Virus record (IMG/VR): IMGVR_UViG_3300017917_000182
Location: 1-24,224 of that record
Direction: 5' to 3' (one strand)
Length of the DNA stretch: 24,224 nucleotides
Origin: a virus
Shown here: piece after piece, positions 1 through 6,561 of the stretch
Numbering within the stretch: the first letter of the stretch is position 1
How the letters are laid out: each line of letters begins with the position of its first letter
The notes under the pieces: model-generated
What the model was told of the DNA's origin: nothing
The model's database searches: none
The model's input: the letters and a program-made list of their open reading frames with translations, nothing else
Program-made: the position numbers and the translations under genes

Positions 1-62
1 CCTTTGATACTCTTTGTTAAAGAGTTTCGGAATTTGCTTGGATCAAATGCCTTTGTTGCCAT
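1..62 (-). CDS. N-terminus of possible UvsX-type recombinase (partial)
   Basis: Only the first 20 codons are inside the window (MATKAFDPSKFRNSLTKSIK). The ATG follows the stop of the 62-aa gene by two bases (TAAGCATG), and a GGAG lies in the upstream gene's 3' end, so translation is probably coupled. The start 'FDP.KFR.SLTKSI' resembles, from memory, the N-termini of RecA-like UvsX proteins of marine T4-like phages. A recombinase next to gp32 would fit the T4 replication/recombination module. The Walker A region is outside the window, so the identity is a guess from a short N-terminus and its neighbours. Confidence 0.45.
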   Translation of the reverse strand, partial: MATKAFDPSKFRNSLTKSIK

Positions 63-64
63 GC

Positions 65-253
65 TTATTCGAGCTCCATCCCGTTGTATTCTTTAATAAG
101 TGCAATGAGTTCTTCTTCTGATGCACACATAACTTTTACTGATTTCCAGTCATCTTTTTTATCACGACCGTTGATTTCTACCATCCAGCCGTTATCATAA
201 CGATTAACAGAGATGTTATCATTGACTTTCGTCAGCTTGTTAATTTTTGCCAT
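65..253 (-). CDS. Small protein downstream of gp32, function unknown
   Basis: A 62-aa protein with no family that I recognise. The ATG is preceded by AGGAGAT at good spacing. The pattern of alternating hydrophobic residues (NISVNRYDNGWMVEING, then WKSVKVMCA) followed by a helix-like stretch (SEEELIALIKEY) suggests a small beta-beta-beta-alpha fold. It lies between gp32 and a possible uvsX and is separated from gp32 by a hairpin terminator, so it is either read through from gp32 or transcribed at a reduced level. A role linked to DNA metabolism is inferred from position only. Confidence 0.75.
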   Translation of the reverse strand: MAKINKLTKVNDNISVNRYDNGWMVEINGRDKKDDWKSVKVMCASEEELIALIKEYNGMELE

Positions 254-286
254 TTGTTTTATCTCCTAATATAAAAAGCAATAACG

Positions 287-317
287 ATTATAGGCGTGCA
301 TCGAACACGCCTATAAT
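287..317 (-). terminator. Hairpin between gp32 and the 62-aa gene
   Basis: A perfect 12-bp inverted repeat (ATTATAGGCGTG / CACGCCTATAAT) with a 7-nt loop lies just after the gp32 stop. On the minus strand it is followed by CGTTATTGCTTTTT, a delayed T-run. It probably acts as an intrinsic terminator or attenuator that keeps gp32 transcription high relative to the genes behind it, or as a 3'-end stabiliser of gp32 mRNA. Confidence 0.75.
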
Positions 318-324
318 ATTATTT

Positions 325-1308
325 TTACCCGTTTTGACGAGCACGGATCTTTGCAAGAATATCCTGTGCGCCAGTAGATGCTGTATTAGTTACAGGTGCA
401 GGTCTAGTTGCAATTGCTGCATCTCTAGCTGCTTCTTCAGTTGATTTAAAACCAATGTCATCCTCGTCGTCATGCACAACAGCTTTAGACGATGCAACAG
501 GATCGCCAGTACGAGCTGCCATGCCGCTAGGACGGAAATATTGACTCCAACGATCTGCATCGTATGCTTCGCCGTCAACCGAAGCTTCGAACATTTCTTT
601 GATGACTTTAAGTTCAACGTCAGTGGGTTTCTTAGGAAGAAAGTCGTTGAGATTATACAATCCGAACTCGTTAATTGCTTTCATTTCTGAATCTGATAGC
701 GGACGATCACGACGAGCCCAATTGCTTGCACCATAGTCTGCATAGCCGCCTTTAGATCCTTTGTTAAGACGGAAGTCAACACCAGCAGTATAGTCTGTTG
801 GTAGTTCTTCCATGTCAGGATCCATAAGTGCTGCTTTGATAAGCTGGAAGATTTGAGGACCGATAATAAAACGTCGAATCGGATTATCCGGCGTAGTATC
901 TTCTTTGAGCGGATTGTCAGATACAAATCCTTGGAAAATATAACTACGCTTTTTCCAATACTTGCGTCCTAGATCTTCGAGTGTAGGGTCTTTGAACCAT
1001 GGACGAACTTCGGTAAGAATCGGGCATGATTCGCCATACATTTCCATGCAAGGAACTTGTACTTGAACAGGACGTGATTCGGTTTCTCCTTTTACTCCTG
1101 CAAAAGGAAGTTTAATCATTGCACGTTCTACCCAAAAGAAGTCGTTTGAAGTATTGCCATCTGGAAGAAAACGAATAGTTGCAGTTTGGCCTTCTGCCAT
1201 GTTCCAGAATGGATAAATTGCGTTGTCGCCGCCGGTGTTTTGATTATTACCGCTAGAACGTGTTTCCTGTTCTTTAAGTTTCGCGCGGATTTCTGCTAAT
1301 GATGCCAT
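325..1308 (-). CDS. 32: gp32 single-stranded DNA-binding protein
   Basis: A 327-aa homologue of T4 gp32, the cooperative ssDNA-binding protein of replication, recombination and repair. It shows the family layout: a basic N-terminal helix (AEIRAKLKEQ, residues 5-14), then the OB-fold core with TIRFLPDGN (44-52), a Cys-containing loop (C87, C95PIL) and the KYWKKRSYIFQGFV strand region, then a low-complexity C-terminus with an acidic cluster (HDDEDD) near residue 280. T4 gp32 binds zinc through His64, Cys77, Cys87 and Cys90. Here the last Cys position reads Leu (CPIL), so the classical zinc site looks incomplete. The extreme C-terminus (DILAKIRARQNG) is basic rather than acidic. The start is supported by AAGGAGG upstream. 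It has both an early-type and a late-type promoter motif upstream. Confidence 0.93.
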   Translation of the reverse strand: MASLAEIRAKLKEQETRSSGNNQNTGGDNAIYPFWNMAEGQTATIRFLPDGNTSNDFFWVERAMIKLPFAGVKGETESRPVQVQVPCMEMYGESCPILTEVRPWFKDPTLEDLGRKYWKKRSYIFQGFVSDNPLKEDTTPDNPIRRFIIGPQIFQLIKAALMDPDMEELPTDYTAGVDFRLNKGSKGGYADYGASNWARRDRPLSDSEMKAINEFGLYNLNDFLPKKPTDVELKVIKEMFEASVDGEAYDADRWSQYFRPSGMAARTGDPVASSKAVVHDDEDDIGFKSTEEAARDAAIATRPAPVTNTASTGAQDILAKIRARQNG

Positions 1309-1367
1309 AGTATTGCCTCCTTGTTATTGCCTATGCATTTGTGCCTTTAATGTGTAGCACAGTTACT

Positions 1368-1396
1368 AAACTACACAATATTATTTATCTTGTCAA
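1368..1396 (-). promoter_or_regulatory. Overlapping early and late promoter motifs for gp32
   Basis: On the minus strand a perfect -35 hexamer TTGACA (1391-1396) is followed 17 nt later by a weak -10 (TAGTTT, 1368-1373). The T4-type late motif GATAAATA (1382-1389) lies inside the same spacer. The gp32 start is about 60 nt downstream of the -10. The layout suggests that gp32 can be transcribed by the unmodified host polymerase early and by the phage sigma55-type late system afterwards. The -10 match is poor, so the early promoter is the less certain half. Confidence 0.55.
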
Positions 1397-1419
1397 GTAT
1401 TTTTTTAATATTATTAATG

Positions 1420-1446
1420 AGTTAGCGGATTATAAACCCGCTAACT
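1420..1446 (-). terminator. Hairpin overlapping the 682-aa gene stop codon
   Basis: A 9-bp perfect inverted repeat (AGTTAGCGG / CCGCTAACT) with a 9-nt loop. The 5' arm is formed by the last codons of the 682-aa gene and the stop codon lies in the loop. There is no immediate T-run downstream (CATTAATAATATT), so it may be a weak terminator or an mRNA 3' stabiliser before the gp32 promoter. Confidence 0.55.
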
Positions 1447-3478
1447 GCTTTATGATTTCTGTTTGAGGATAACGAGAATTTAGTGTTTCTTGTGCATTGC
1501 GTTTAGCAACAGTTGCCTCAACTTTTTGAATAAATTTAGCAGCCGGCTTTACATATTGCGTACCATAATCTTTTTCTACCATAGTAAGAACTGCTGTCGG
1601 GCCTTTTGGAAATGTTCCGTTTTCTCTATCAAAATAAGATAGAATAAACTCTCCAAGCGGTGTTTGTTGTTTTTCTAAAGTAACTTCTTTGCCGTCTGGT
1701 CCAGTAATTTTGTCGCCTTTTTTCTTGCCTGACATTTTAGCTTGACGAACTGCGTGAGCAAATGCATTGCCCTCTTGTACATTCATTTCAATCCACTGCA
1801 TAAGAGGGTATAGTGTGTTTACAATTTCATTGGCAAACCCTGCATCTTTTCCTGAACCAGGTTCTCTTTCCATACTTTTTGCTTTTTTACGTAGTTCAAT
1901 CACAGGTGCTACTATTTGTTTAAATTTAACGTCACTGGTATCGGCATTGCTTTCTAGCCAAGTAACAACATCGTACACATCATTTACATACATGCCTGCT
2001 AGATTGCCATCGTATGAGCCTTGGCCCAGTTCGATACTTTTGCCTATCTTGCGTAAATTACTTAATATTTCTATAGCATCTTTAGATGAGTTAATATATG
2101 CTTCTTCGATTTCGTCTTCTTCTTTAACTTTAACACAATTGTCTACACGCTTGCCACCTTTCATTTTGGTGCCCATGCGCTTGTAGCCCTTCCAGCATAC
2201 CTTGCCATCTACGCCTTTTTGCTTTTCTTCACTGAGTGTACGCCAGCTTGGGTTTCCACAATCTTCGCAAACATGATCTGCAAACTGACCCATTGCATCT
2301 TCAAATGTCTGCTCTAGTTCAAATTCTTCTTTGGTCTTTTTCTTTTCAGCTTTACTGTACTTGTCTTTTAGACGACCAAGTTCTTCTTGACTTGCGCCTT
2401 CACGACCTGCTTGTGCAGCCTTTTTCATATATTCTTTACCGTGCTTTTTTACGCCTGTATAGTACTGTAGTCCGCTTTCGTCGATTATATCGTCTGGACC
2501 CAGTTCTGTAGCTTTAGTAGCTTCCGATACTAATTTATAAATGTACGGAAACACGTCTTTTAATTCTTCATTAAACTGTTTTATAGTTAATTGATCTATC
2601 CAGTTCTCAGCTACGTCTTCTGGTACTTCTTGTACGTCTGGTGCTGTATAACTTGATACTGCTTCTGCATAATATGATGGTTTTTGTAGATTTTGAATTT
2701 CTTTCTTAATAGTTGCAACACGTTCTTTTACAATACCGGTATAATCTGCCAATCCTTCTGCTACTACACTACTACGATTTATATATTGACTAAATCTACG
2801 TAGTTTTGAAATTTCTTCAGAAAGCCCAGAAATATATTTTCCAAAGTCGTCGTATGCATTTCCGCCTTCGCTGACATGCACTGCCATTGCTCTTGCACCA
2901 CTTAGATGTTTATATGGATATTTAAAACGTTCACCAGTTGGCGATTCGATATAAATTGCATTTATTTTTTGTGTTCTTCCTGTAGCACTTTCTACATTTA
3001 TAGGTGCAACATGCTTTATAGCTAATCTAGCATTTCCAATGCGCTGATAACTTGTTTTATTTGTGCCATACATTTTAGATTCGGCCATGGTTTCATCTCC
3101 GGAAGGTTTGGTTGCTAAGAATGAATAATCTCTTTTTGTTAAGTTATTTTTGTTAATATCTCTAACATCGAAGTTCATCATGTTTTTTTTGGCAAATAGT
3201 CTTAATTCTTTTAAAAAACTATACCAGTTCTTTTGTATATCTTCGGTTTGTTCTGATGCAAAGTCTTGCGACATGATCACTGTTAATCCGGTGTCTTCGC
3301 TGATATTAACACTAACTTTGCCCAAGTCTATACCATCTACTATGTAGCCAAAATCAAAGTATCTTGCTTCTTCAGGAATGTTAGTTACAGTGCCTTCTTC
3401 GTCGCCGATAGTAACGTCTGAAAAACGTCCTCTGATTTTATTAAAAAGATTACTTGCTACATAACTTAAATTTTTCAT
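1430..3478 (-). CDS. Large conserved T4-like phage protein, function unknown
   Basis: A 682-aa protein downstream of gp17. I do not recognise a T4 counterpart. Residues 190-217 (HLSGARAMAVHVSEGG then YDDFGKYI) match a segment I recall from uncharacterised large proteins of marine myophages. Residues 400-450 contain four Cys (C404, C407, C428, C448) in a CxxC...C...C arrangement within a Lys/Gly-rich stretch (GKVCWKGYKRMGTKMKGGKR), which could be a small zinc-binding element or a basic tail. Regions near 360-390 are charged and helical. The start codon has no Shine-Dalgarno sequence. GATAAATA ends only 4 nt before the ATG, and that motif overlaps the gp17 stop. A capsid or virion-internal role is possible from position, but the sequence does not prove it. 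Confidence 0.85.
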   Translation of the reverse strand: MKNLSYVASNLFNKIRGRFSDVTIGDEEGTVTNIPEEARYFDFGYIVDGIDLGKVSVNISEDTGLTVIMSQDFASEQTEDIQKNWYSFLKELRLFAKKNMMNFDVRDINKNNLTKRDYSFLATKPSGDETMAESKMYGTNKTSYQRIGNARLAIKHVAPINVESATGRTQKINAIYIESPTGERFKYPYKHLSGARAMAVHVSEGGNAYDDFGKYISGLSEEISKLRRFSQYINRSSVVAEGLADYTGIVKERVATIKKEIQNLQKPSYYAEAVSSYTAPDVQEVPEDVAENWIDQLTIKQFNEELKDVFPYIYKLVSEATKATELGPDDIIDESGLQYYTGVKKHGKEYMKKAAQAGREGASQEELGRLKDKYSKAEKKKTKEEFELEQTFEDAMGQFADHVCEDCGNPSWRTLSEEKQKGVDGKVCWKGYKRMGTKMKGGKRVDNCVKVKEEDEIEEAYINSSKDAIEILSNLRKIGKSIELGQGSYDGNLAGMYVNDVYDVVTWLESNADTSDVKFKQIVAPVIELRKKAKSMEREPGSGKDAGFANEIVNTLYPLMQWIEMNVQEGNAFAHAVRQAKMSGKKKGDKITGPDGKEVTLEKQQTPLGEFILSYFDRENGTFPKGPTAVLTMVEKDYGTQYVKPAAKFIQKVEATVAKRNAQETLNSRYPQTEIIKQLAGL

Positions 3479-3482
3479 AAAG

Positions 3483-3490
3483 TATTTATC
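3483..3490 (-). promoter_or_regulatory. Late promoter motif, leaderless spacing, 682-aa gene
   Basis: GATAAATA on the minus strand, 4 nt before the ATG of the 682-aa gene and overlapping the TGA stop of gp17 (TGATAAATA). T4 late promoters are defined by TATAAATA at about -10, which would put the transcription start at or next to the ATG. No Shine-Dalgarno sequence is present. Confidence 0.6.
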
Positions 3491-5072
3491 AATAATTTGA
3501 ACTTACAAAGATTGGCATGGGCAATTCAAATTCTTCATCTGATTGCATTTGACTAAAAGTATTATAAACATTCGGGTCCCAGTCTTTCATAACGCTTAAT
3601 ATTCTTAGTGCAAGTAACATCGAACTTATTAAGTCGTCGCTTTGTCCTGATTTTGCTTGAAAACTGCTACCTGTTGCAATGAAGGTTTTTAATTCGCTTA
3701 TGAAAGGTTTGCTTTTTATAATAAGTTGATCGTTTTCGATCATTGTTTTTAATCTTGAACATGCAGTAATTTTACTACTGTGTGTTGTGTTAAATCCTTT
3801 TCTAAACTTTCTTACATGCCCTTTTCGCATAGGTTCACTGGTAAACAGTCCTAGAATGTTTTCTTCACCGAAGTCATTTATAACAAGCAATGCAGCTTCG
3901 CCTAAACCGTTGTTCTCTACACTCCAATATATGTTAGATCCGCCGCTCTTACATTCGTCGGCTATGTACTTGCAAATATCTTTTAACACTCTAATTTGCC
4001 CGGGTATACTGGTTGTATTATGTTGCCATTCTCCAACTTGTTCGTATGTAGGAATTTCTATAACCTGTATTGCAGCATTGTCACCACCAGTACCCATACT
4101 AGGATCAAGCGCAACAACATAACTGTACTTTGCATTTGGCTTTTTATACCAACGAGTTTGCCCCATGTTTAATATAGGAGAGTTTCCTTCCATTGTGGCC
4201 AACTTGATAGAATTTATTAATGTTTCGTCGTAAACTAAGAATTCGCAACCATATTCACGGCGAAATTTTTCTTCACCAATACGACCGATCTCGTCAGATT
4301 TCCATTGCTCATCTCTATCAGGATGTTCCCACCAATCAGCACGAAACGCATGAAATCCATTGATGCCCACGTCTTGTTCGTTTCCGTATTCATCAAACTT
4401 TTGTTCTGCATGTTTCCAAATAGTAGCAAAGGTATCTTCATCACTGTTAGGTGTGCTAGTAATGACAGCACGTCCACCAGTTGCTAGTGTAGGAGAAATA
4501 CTAGTCCAAAATTCTTCTGCAATGTTAGGCTGTACGAAAGCAAATTCGTCACAGTATAATAACGAAATACTCATACCGCGACCGGTGTTTCCGGTGGTTG
4601 TTTGGCTTACAATACGAGATCCGTTTTCAAATTCGATAGATCCTTTGTTGTAGCTTGTAACACCTGCTCTAATATAATCTGGGCAAGTTTCGTATACATA
4701 ACGAACTCTTGCCATGATTTCTTGTGCGCCAGTATATTTGTGTGCAGCAATCAAAATTGTTTGATCGGGATGAAACATTGCATACCAGCAAAGATAAATT
4801 GCAGCACATGTTGTTTTACCTGTCTGTCGAGGCATCATGTTGATATTAAAGCGATAGTTATGATAACTGTGTAATAATCTCAACTGGTATTCATATGGAT
4901 CAAACAGCAGTTTTCCTTTTACAGGATGCTGTATATGTGCAAAGTGTTTTGCAAAATATAGATAGCCATCGTTAGGATTCATGCACTGTAACAAATCTTG
5001 AATTTGTTCTTCTGAGTATGTTTCTTTTTGATTTGCTTTTTTAGTTATAACGCCGTCTAAACTTTTTCCCAT
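3489..5072 (-). CDS. 17: gp17 terminase large subunit
   Basis: A 527-aa DNA-packaging motor with ATPase and nuclease domains, close in size to T4 gp17 (610 aa). ATPase domain: adenine-region Q near residue 63 (YEYQLRLL), Walker A PRQTGKTT (81-88), Walker B LLYCDEF (171-177, D175 and E176) and the coupling motif TSTPN (205-209). Nuclease domain of RNase H fold: ALDPSMGTGGD (321-331, D323), SVENNG (E387) and SGQSDD (D480/D481), matching the three acidic positions of T4 gp17 (D401, E458, D542). It cuts concatemeric DNA and pumps it into the prohead through the portal, with gp16. The start has no Shine-Dalgarno sequence but AGTAAATA lies 5 nt upstream. Unlike T4, it is separated from gp16 by three genes. 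Confidence 0.95.
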   Translation of the reverse strand: MGKSLDGVITKKANQKETYSEEQIQDLLQCMNPNDGYLYFAKHFAHIQHPVKGKLLFDPYEYQLRLLHSYHNYRFNINMMPRQTGKTTCAAIYLCWYAMFHPDQTILIAAHKYTGAQEIMARVRYVYETCPDYIRAGVTSYNKGSIEFENGSRIVSQTTTGNTGRGMSISLLYCDEFAFVQPNIAEEFWTSISPTLATGGRAVITSTPNSDEDTFATIWKHAEQKFDEYGNEQDVGINGFHAFRADWWEHPDRDEQWKSDEIGRIGEEKFRREYGCEFLVYDETLINSIKLATMEGNSPILNMGQTRWYKKPNAKYSYVVALDPSMGTGGDNAAIQVIEIPTYEQVGEWQHNTTSIPGQIRVLKDICKYIADECKSGGSNIYWSVENNGLGEAALLVINDFGEENILGLFTSEPMRKGHVRKFRKGFNTTHSSKITACSRLKTMIENDQLIIKSKPFISELKTFIATGSSFQAKSGQSDDLISSMLLALRILSVMKDWDPNVYNTFSQMQSDEEFELPMPIFVSSNY

Positions 5073-5077
5073 ACTAC

Positions 5078-5085
5078 TATTTACT
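5078..5085 (-). promoter_or_regulatory. Late promoter motif, leaderless spacing, gp17
   Basis: AGTAAATA on the minus strand, 5 nt before the gp17 ATG and directly behind the intrinsic terminator at 5086-5112. It is a variant of the GATAAATA motif. The arrangement terminator, motif, ATG implies that gp17 has its own promoter and little or no leader. Confidence 0.5.
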
Positions 5086-5112
5086 CAAAAAAATAGGCAC
5101 CGAAGTGCCTAT
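5086..5112 (-). terminator. Intrinsic terminator with UUCG loop upstream of gp17
   Basis: An 8-bp perfect stem (ATAGGCAC / GTGCCTAT) closed by a TTCG tetraloop of the stable C(UUCG)G type. On the minus strand it is followed by a run of seven T. This is a textbook rho-independent terminator ending transcripts that come through the 181-aa and 281-aa genes. Confidence 0.9.
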
Positions 5113-5138
5113 CTGAAATTTCTATCCCGAGTGGTATT

Positions 5139-5984
5139 TTACTTTTTCTTTTTATCAGCAACTGCTTTTTTCATTGGCTCTTTTTTATTGCCATCCTTGT
5201 CCATATCTAAGAAATCTGGTTTGGCTGCTTCATCAACAGATTCCGACGGTCTTACCATACCACCTGGTGTTTTTGTTCTAAGGTAATATTTTGCTGCACG
5301 GCTGACGTGTGGAATGTCAGCAGCGGCTAGTTGTTCGAGATGTTTAATACTCGACTTTTTTATAATTTCGGCTACTTTAGCCTTCTCATTGCGTGATAGT
5401 TCTTCTTTATCACCAAACTGTTGTTTTAGATATTGAATATATACAGGAGCATATGGAGCAGCACCTTCTTTAACTGGTGCTTTCTTTTCCTTGTCGGCAA
5501 CTGCTTTTTTCATTGGCTCTTTTTTATTGCCATCCTTGTCCATGTCAAGGTAGTCTGGCTTGGCTTTTTTTTCATTTAATTCACGATAAAGTCTGTCTTT
5601 GATTGATTCTACAGCCATTGGATTGTCGCCTGCTGCTGCCGGCTTATACATTTTCTTTTCACGATTAAGTCCGCCAGATAAGGTTTTAGTCATATACTCG
5701 TGATCTTGATATTCTTCTTCTGGTTCGTTTGCCCAATCTTCGAACGCTTCTTCTTCGGCTTCCATGTTGTCCATGGACATTGCCATAGTAGGTGGCGTTG
5801 ATTCAATATTTGCCAAAGCTCTCATAATATCTGCCATACTGTTTCCAGTAACACTGATATTTACATTAGATGCTGATTCTTGTGTCATCGGTCCGCATTC
5901 ATTTACTACTGATTCTTTTATGATCGATTTCTTTTCGACAGTATCAAAGCCTTTTAAAATTTTTAGCATGTCTAAGTCTGACAT
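5139..5984 (-). CDS. Acidic/basic repeat protein with two DxDxDG motifs
   Basis: A 281-aa protein that I cannot assign. It has an acidic middle (EEEAFEDWANEPEEEYQD, about 77-94) and two nearly identical 24-residue elements at 142-165 and 255-278. Each begins KPDYLDMDKDG or KPDFLDMDKDG and continues into a Lys-rich end; the second forms the C-terminus. The DxDxDG core looks like a calcium-binding loop (EF-hand or dockerin style), although the usual acidic 12th position reads Met. Similar 'PDxLDxDxDGNKKEPMKKA' elements occur, from memory, in structural or head proteins of other marine myophages. The start has GGGAG within the 3' end of the 181-aa gene, only 2 bp away, so the two are co-translated. 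A head-core or virion role is inferred from context. Confidence 0.85.
   Translation of the reverse strand: MSDLDMLKILKGFDTVEKKSIIKESVVNECGPMTQESASNVNISVTGNSMADIMRALANIESTPPTMAMSMDNMEAEEEAFEDWANEPEEEYQDHEYMTKTLSGGLNREKKMYKPAAAGDNPMAVESIKDRLYRELNEKKAKPDYLDMDKDGNKKEPMKKAVADKEKKAPVKEGAAPYAPVYIQYLKQQFGDKEELSRNEKAKVAEIIKKSSIKHLEQLAAADIPHVSRAAKYYLRTKTPGGMVRPSESVDEAAKPDFLDMDKDGNKKEPMKKAVADKKKK
5158..5204. repeat. 47-bp direct repeat, copy 1, in the 281-aa gene
   Basis: Identical over 47 bp to 5497-5543, 339 bp (113 codons) away. It encodes the C-terminal DxDxDG/Lys-rich element. Exact DNA identity over this length suggests a recent internal duplication or gene conversion. Confidence 0.9.
5497..5543. 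repeat. 47-bp direct repeat, copy 2, in the 281-aa gene
   Basis: The second copy of the repeat at 5158-5204, in the same frame and encoding the internal DxDxDG/Lys-rich element of the 281-aa protein. Confidence 0.9.
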
Positions 5985-5986
5985 TT

Positions 5987-6532
5987 TTAACTCCCAATTG
6001 TACTTTTGTTATTTGTTGGTTCCGTTTTAGCTGCTTCGACTTTGAAACCATCGCTACCTGCACGTTCTTTACGTGCTACTTCTAATTCTTTGAGTAAATC
6101 CATTACTCTATTATTTCCTACTGACTGTTGGGCACTTTCGCCGCCCATGTCTTCTTTTGTTAGTAGTGTTTCGTATTCAGTTGATTCTTTTTCTTTAGTA
6201 TCCAATTCAAGTGGACTATCAGGATTTCTTACAACAATATGCGATGCTGGGACTCTGCTAACAGTGCCTAAATATTCTTTTAACACTTGATCAGTTGTTG
6301 GATAAGATAGTTCAACTTCAAAATAAGTTACCTTTGAATTTGAAATGTTTGGAAATTCTAATGGAGTTTCTTGTATAGGTGTTGTTTTTGTTTTTTTAAA
6401 ATTGTTAACTTGAAATTTTTCTAAAGAGCTCTTTAGAATGTCTTCAAACCCTTCAGGAAGATCACCGGCAACTCCGATTCTCCATTTATACGTTTTTTTG
6501 CTTTCAGCAATATATTGTTTTAAATCTTTCAT
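5987..6532 (-). CDS. Possible capsid-internal protein with targeting-like N-terminus
   Basis: A 181-aa protein without a recognised domain. The N-terminus MKDLKQYIAESKK closely resembles the capsid targeting sequence of T4 internal proteins (MKTYQEFIAEA in IPIII). It contains I-A-E followed by S, which fits the consensus cleaved by the T4 gp21 prohead protease ((L/I)-x-E before A/G/S). Residues about 15-105 form a mixed alpha/beta region (KWRIGVAGD, KVTYFEVELSYPTTDQVLKEYLG), and the C-terminus is polar and probably disordered. AAGG precedes the start, and a GATAAATA lies 21 nt upstream. It is followed 2 bp later by the 281-aa gene. An internal head protein is the best guess, but other small proteins of marine phages also start with MK.I-type peptides, so this is not firm. 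Confidence 0.8.
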   Translation of the reverse strand: MKDLKQYIAESKKTYKWRIGVAGDLPEGFEDILKSSLEKFQVNNFKKTKTTPIQETPLEFPNISNSKVTYFEVELSYPTTDQVLKEYLGTVSRVPASHIVVRNPDSPLELDTKEKESTEYETLLTKEDMGGESAQQSVGNNRVMDLLKELEVARKERAGSDGFKVEAAKTEPTNNKSTIGS

Positions 6533-6553
6533 GGTAATACCTTAGCTTTATAT

Positions 6554-6561
6554 TATTTATC
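6554..6561 (-). promoter_or_regulatory. Late promoter motif for the 181-aa/281-aa pair
   Basis: GATAAATA on the minus strand, about 21 nt before the ATG of the 181-aa gene and overlapping the TGA stop of the preceding gene (TGATAAATA). This is the normal-leader class, with AAGG downstream. The transcript would end at the 5086-5112 terminator. Confidence 0.65.

Noticed and set aside
247-444. 65-aa plus-strand frame
   Set aside because: It is antisense to the C-terminus of gp32, is Cys/Ser-rich with no recognisable pattern, and has no ribosome site.
1767-2186. 139-aa plus-strand frame
   Set aside because: Shadow of the 682-aa gene on the opposite strand; composition is that of a reverse-complemented coding frame.
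5086-5112. tRNA or small RNA gene at the stable UUCG hairpin
   Set aside because: Single short stem followed by a T-run; this is an intrinsic terminator with no further folded structure.
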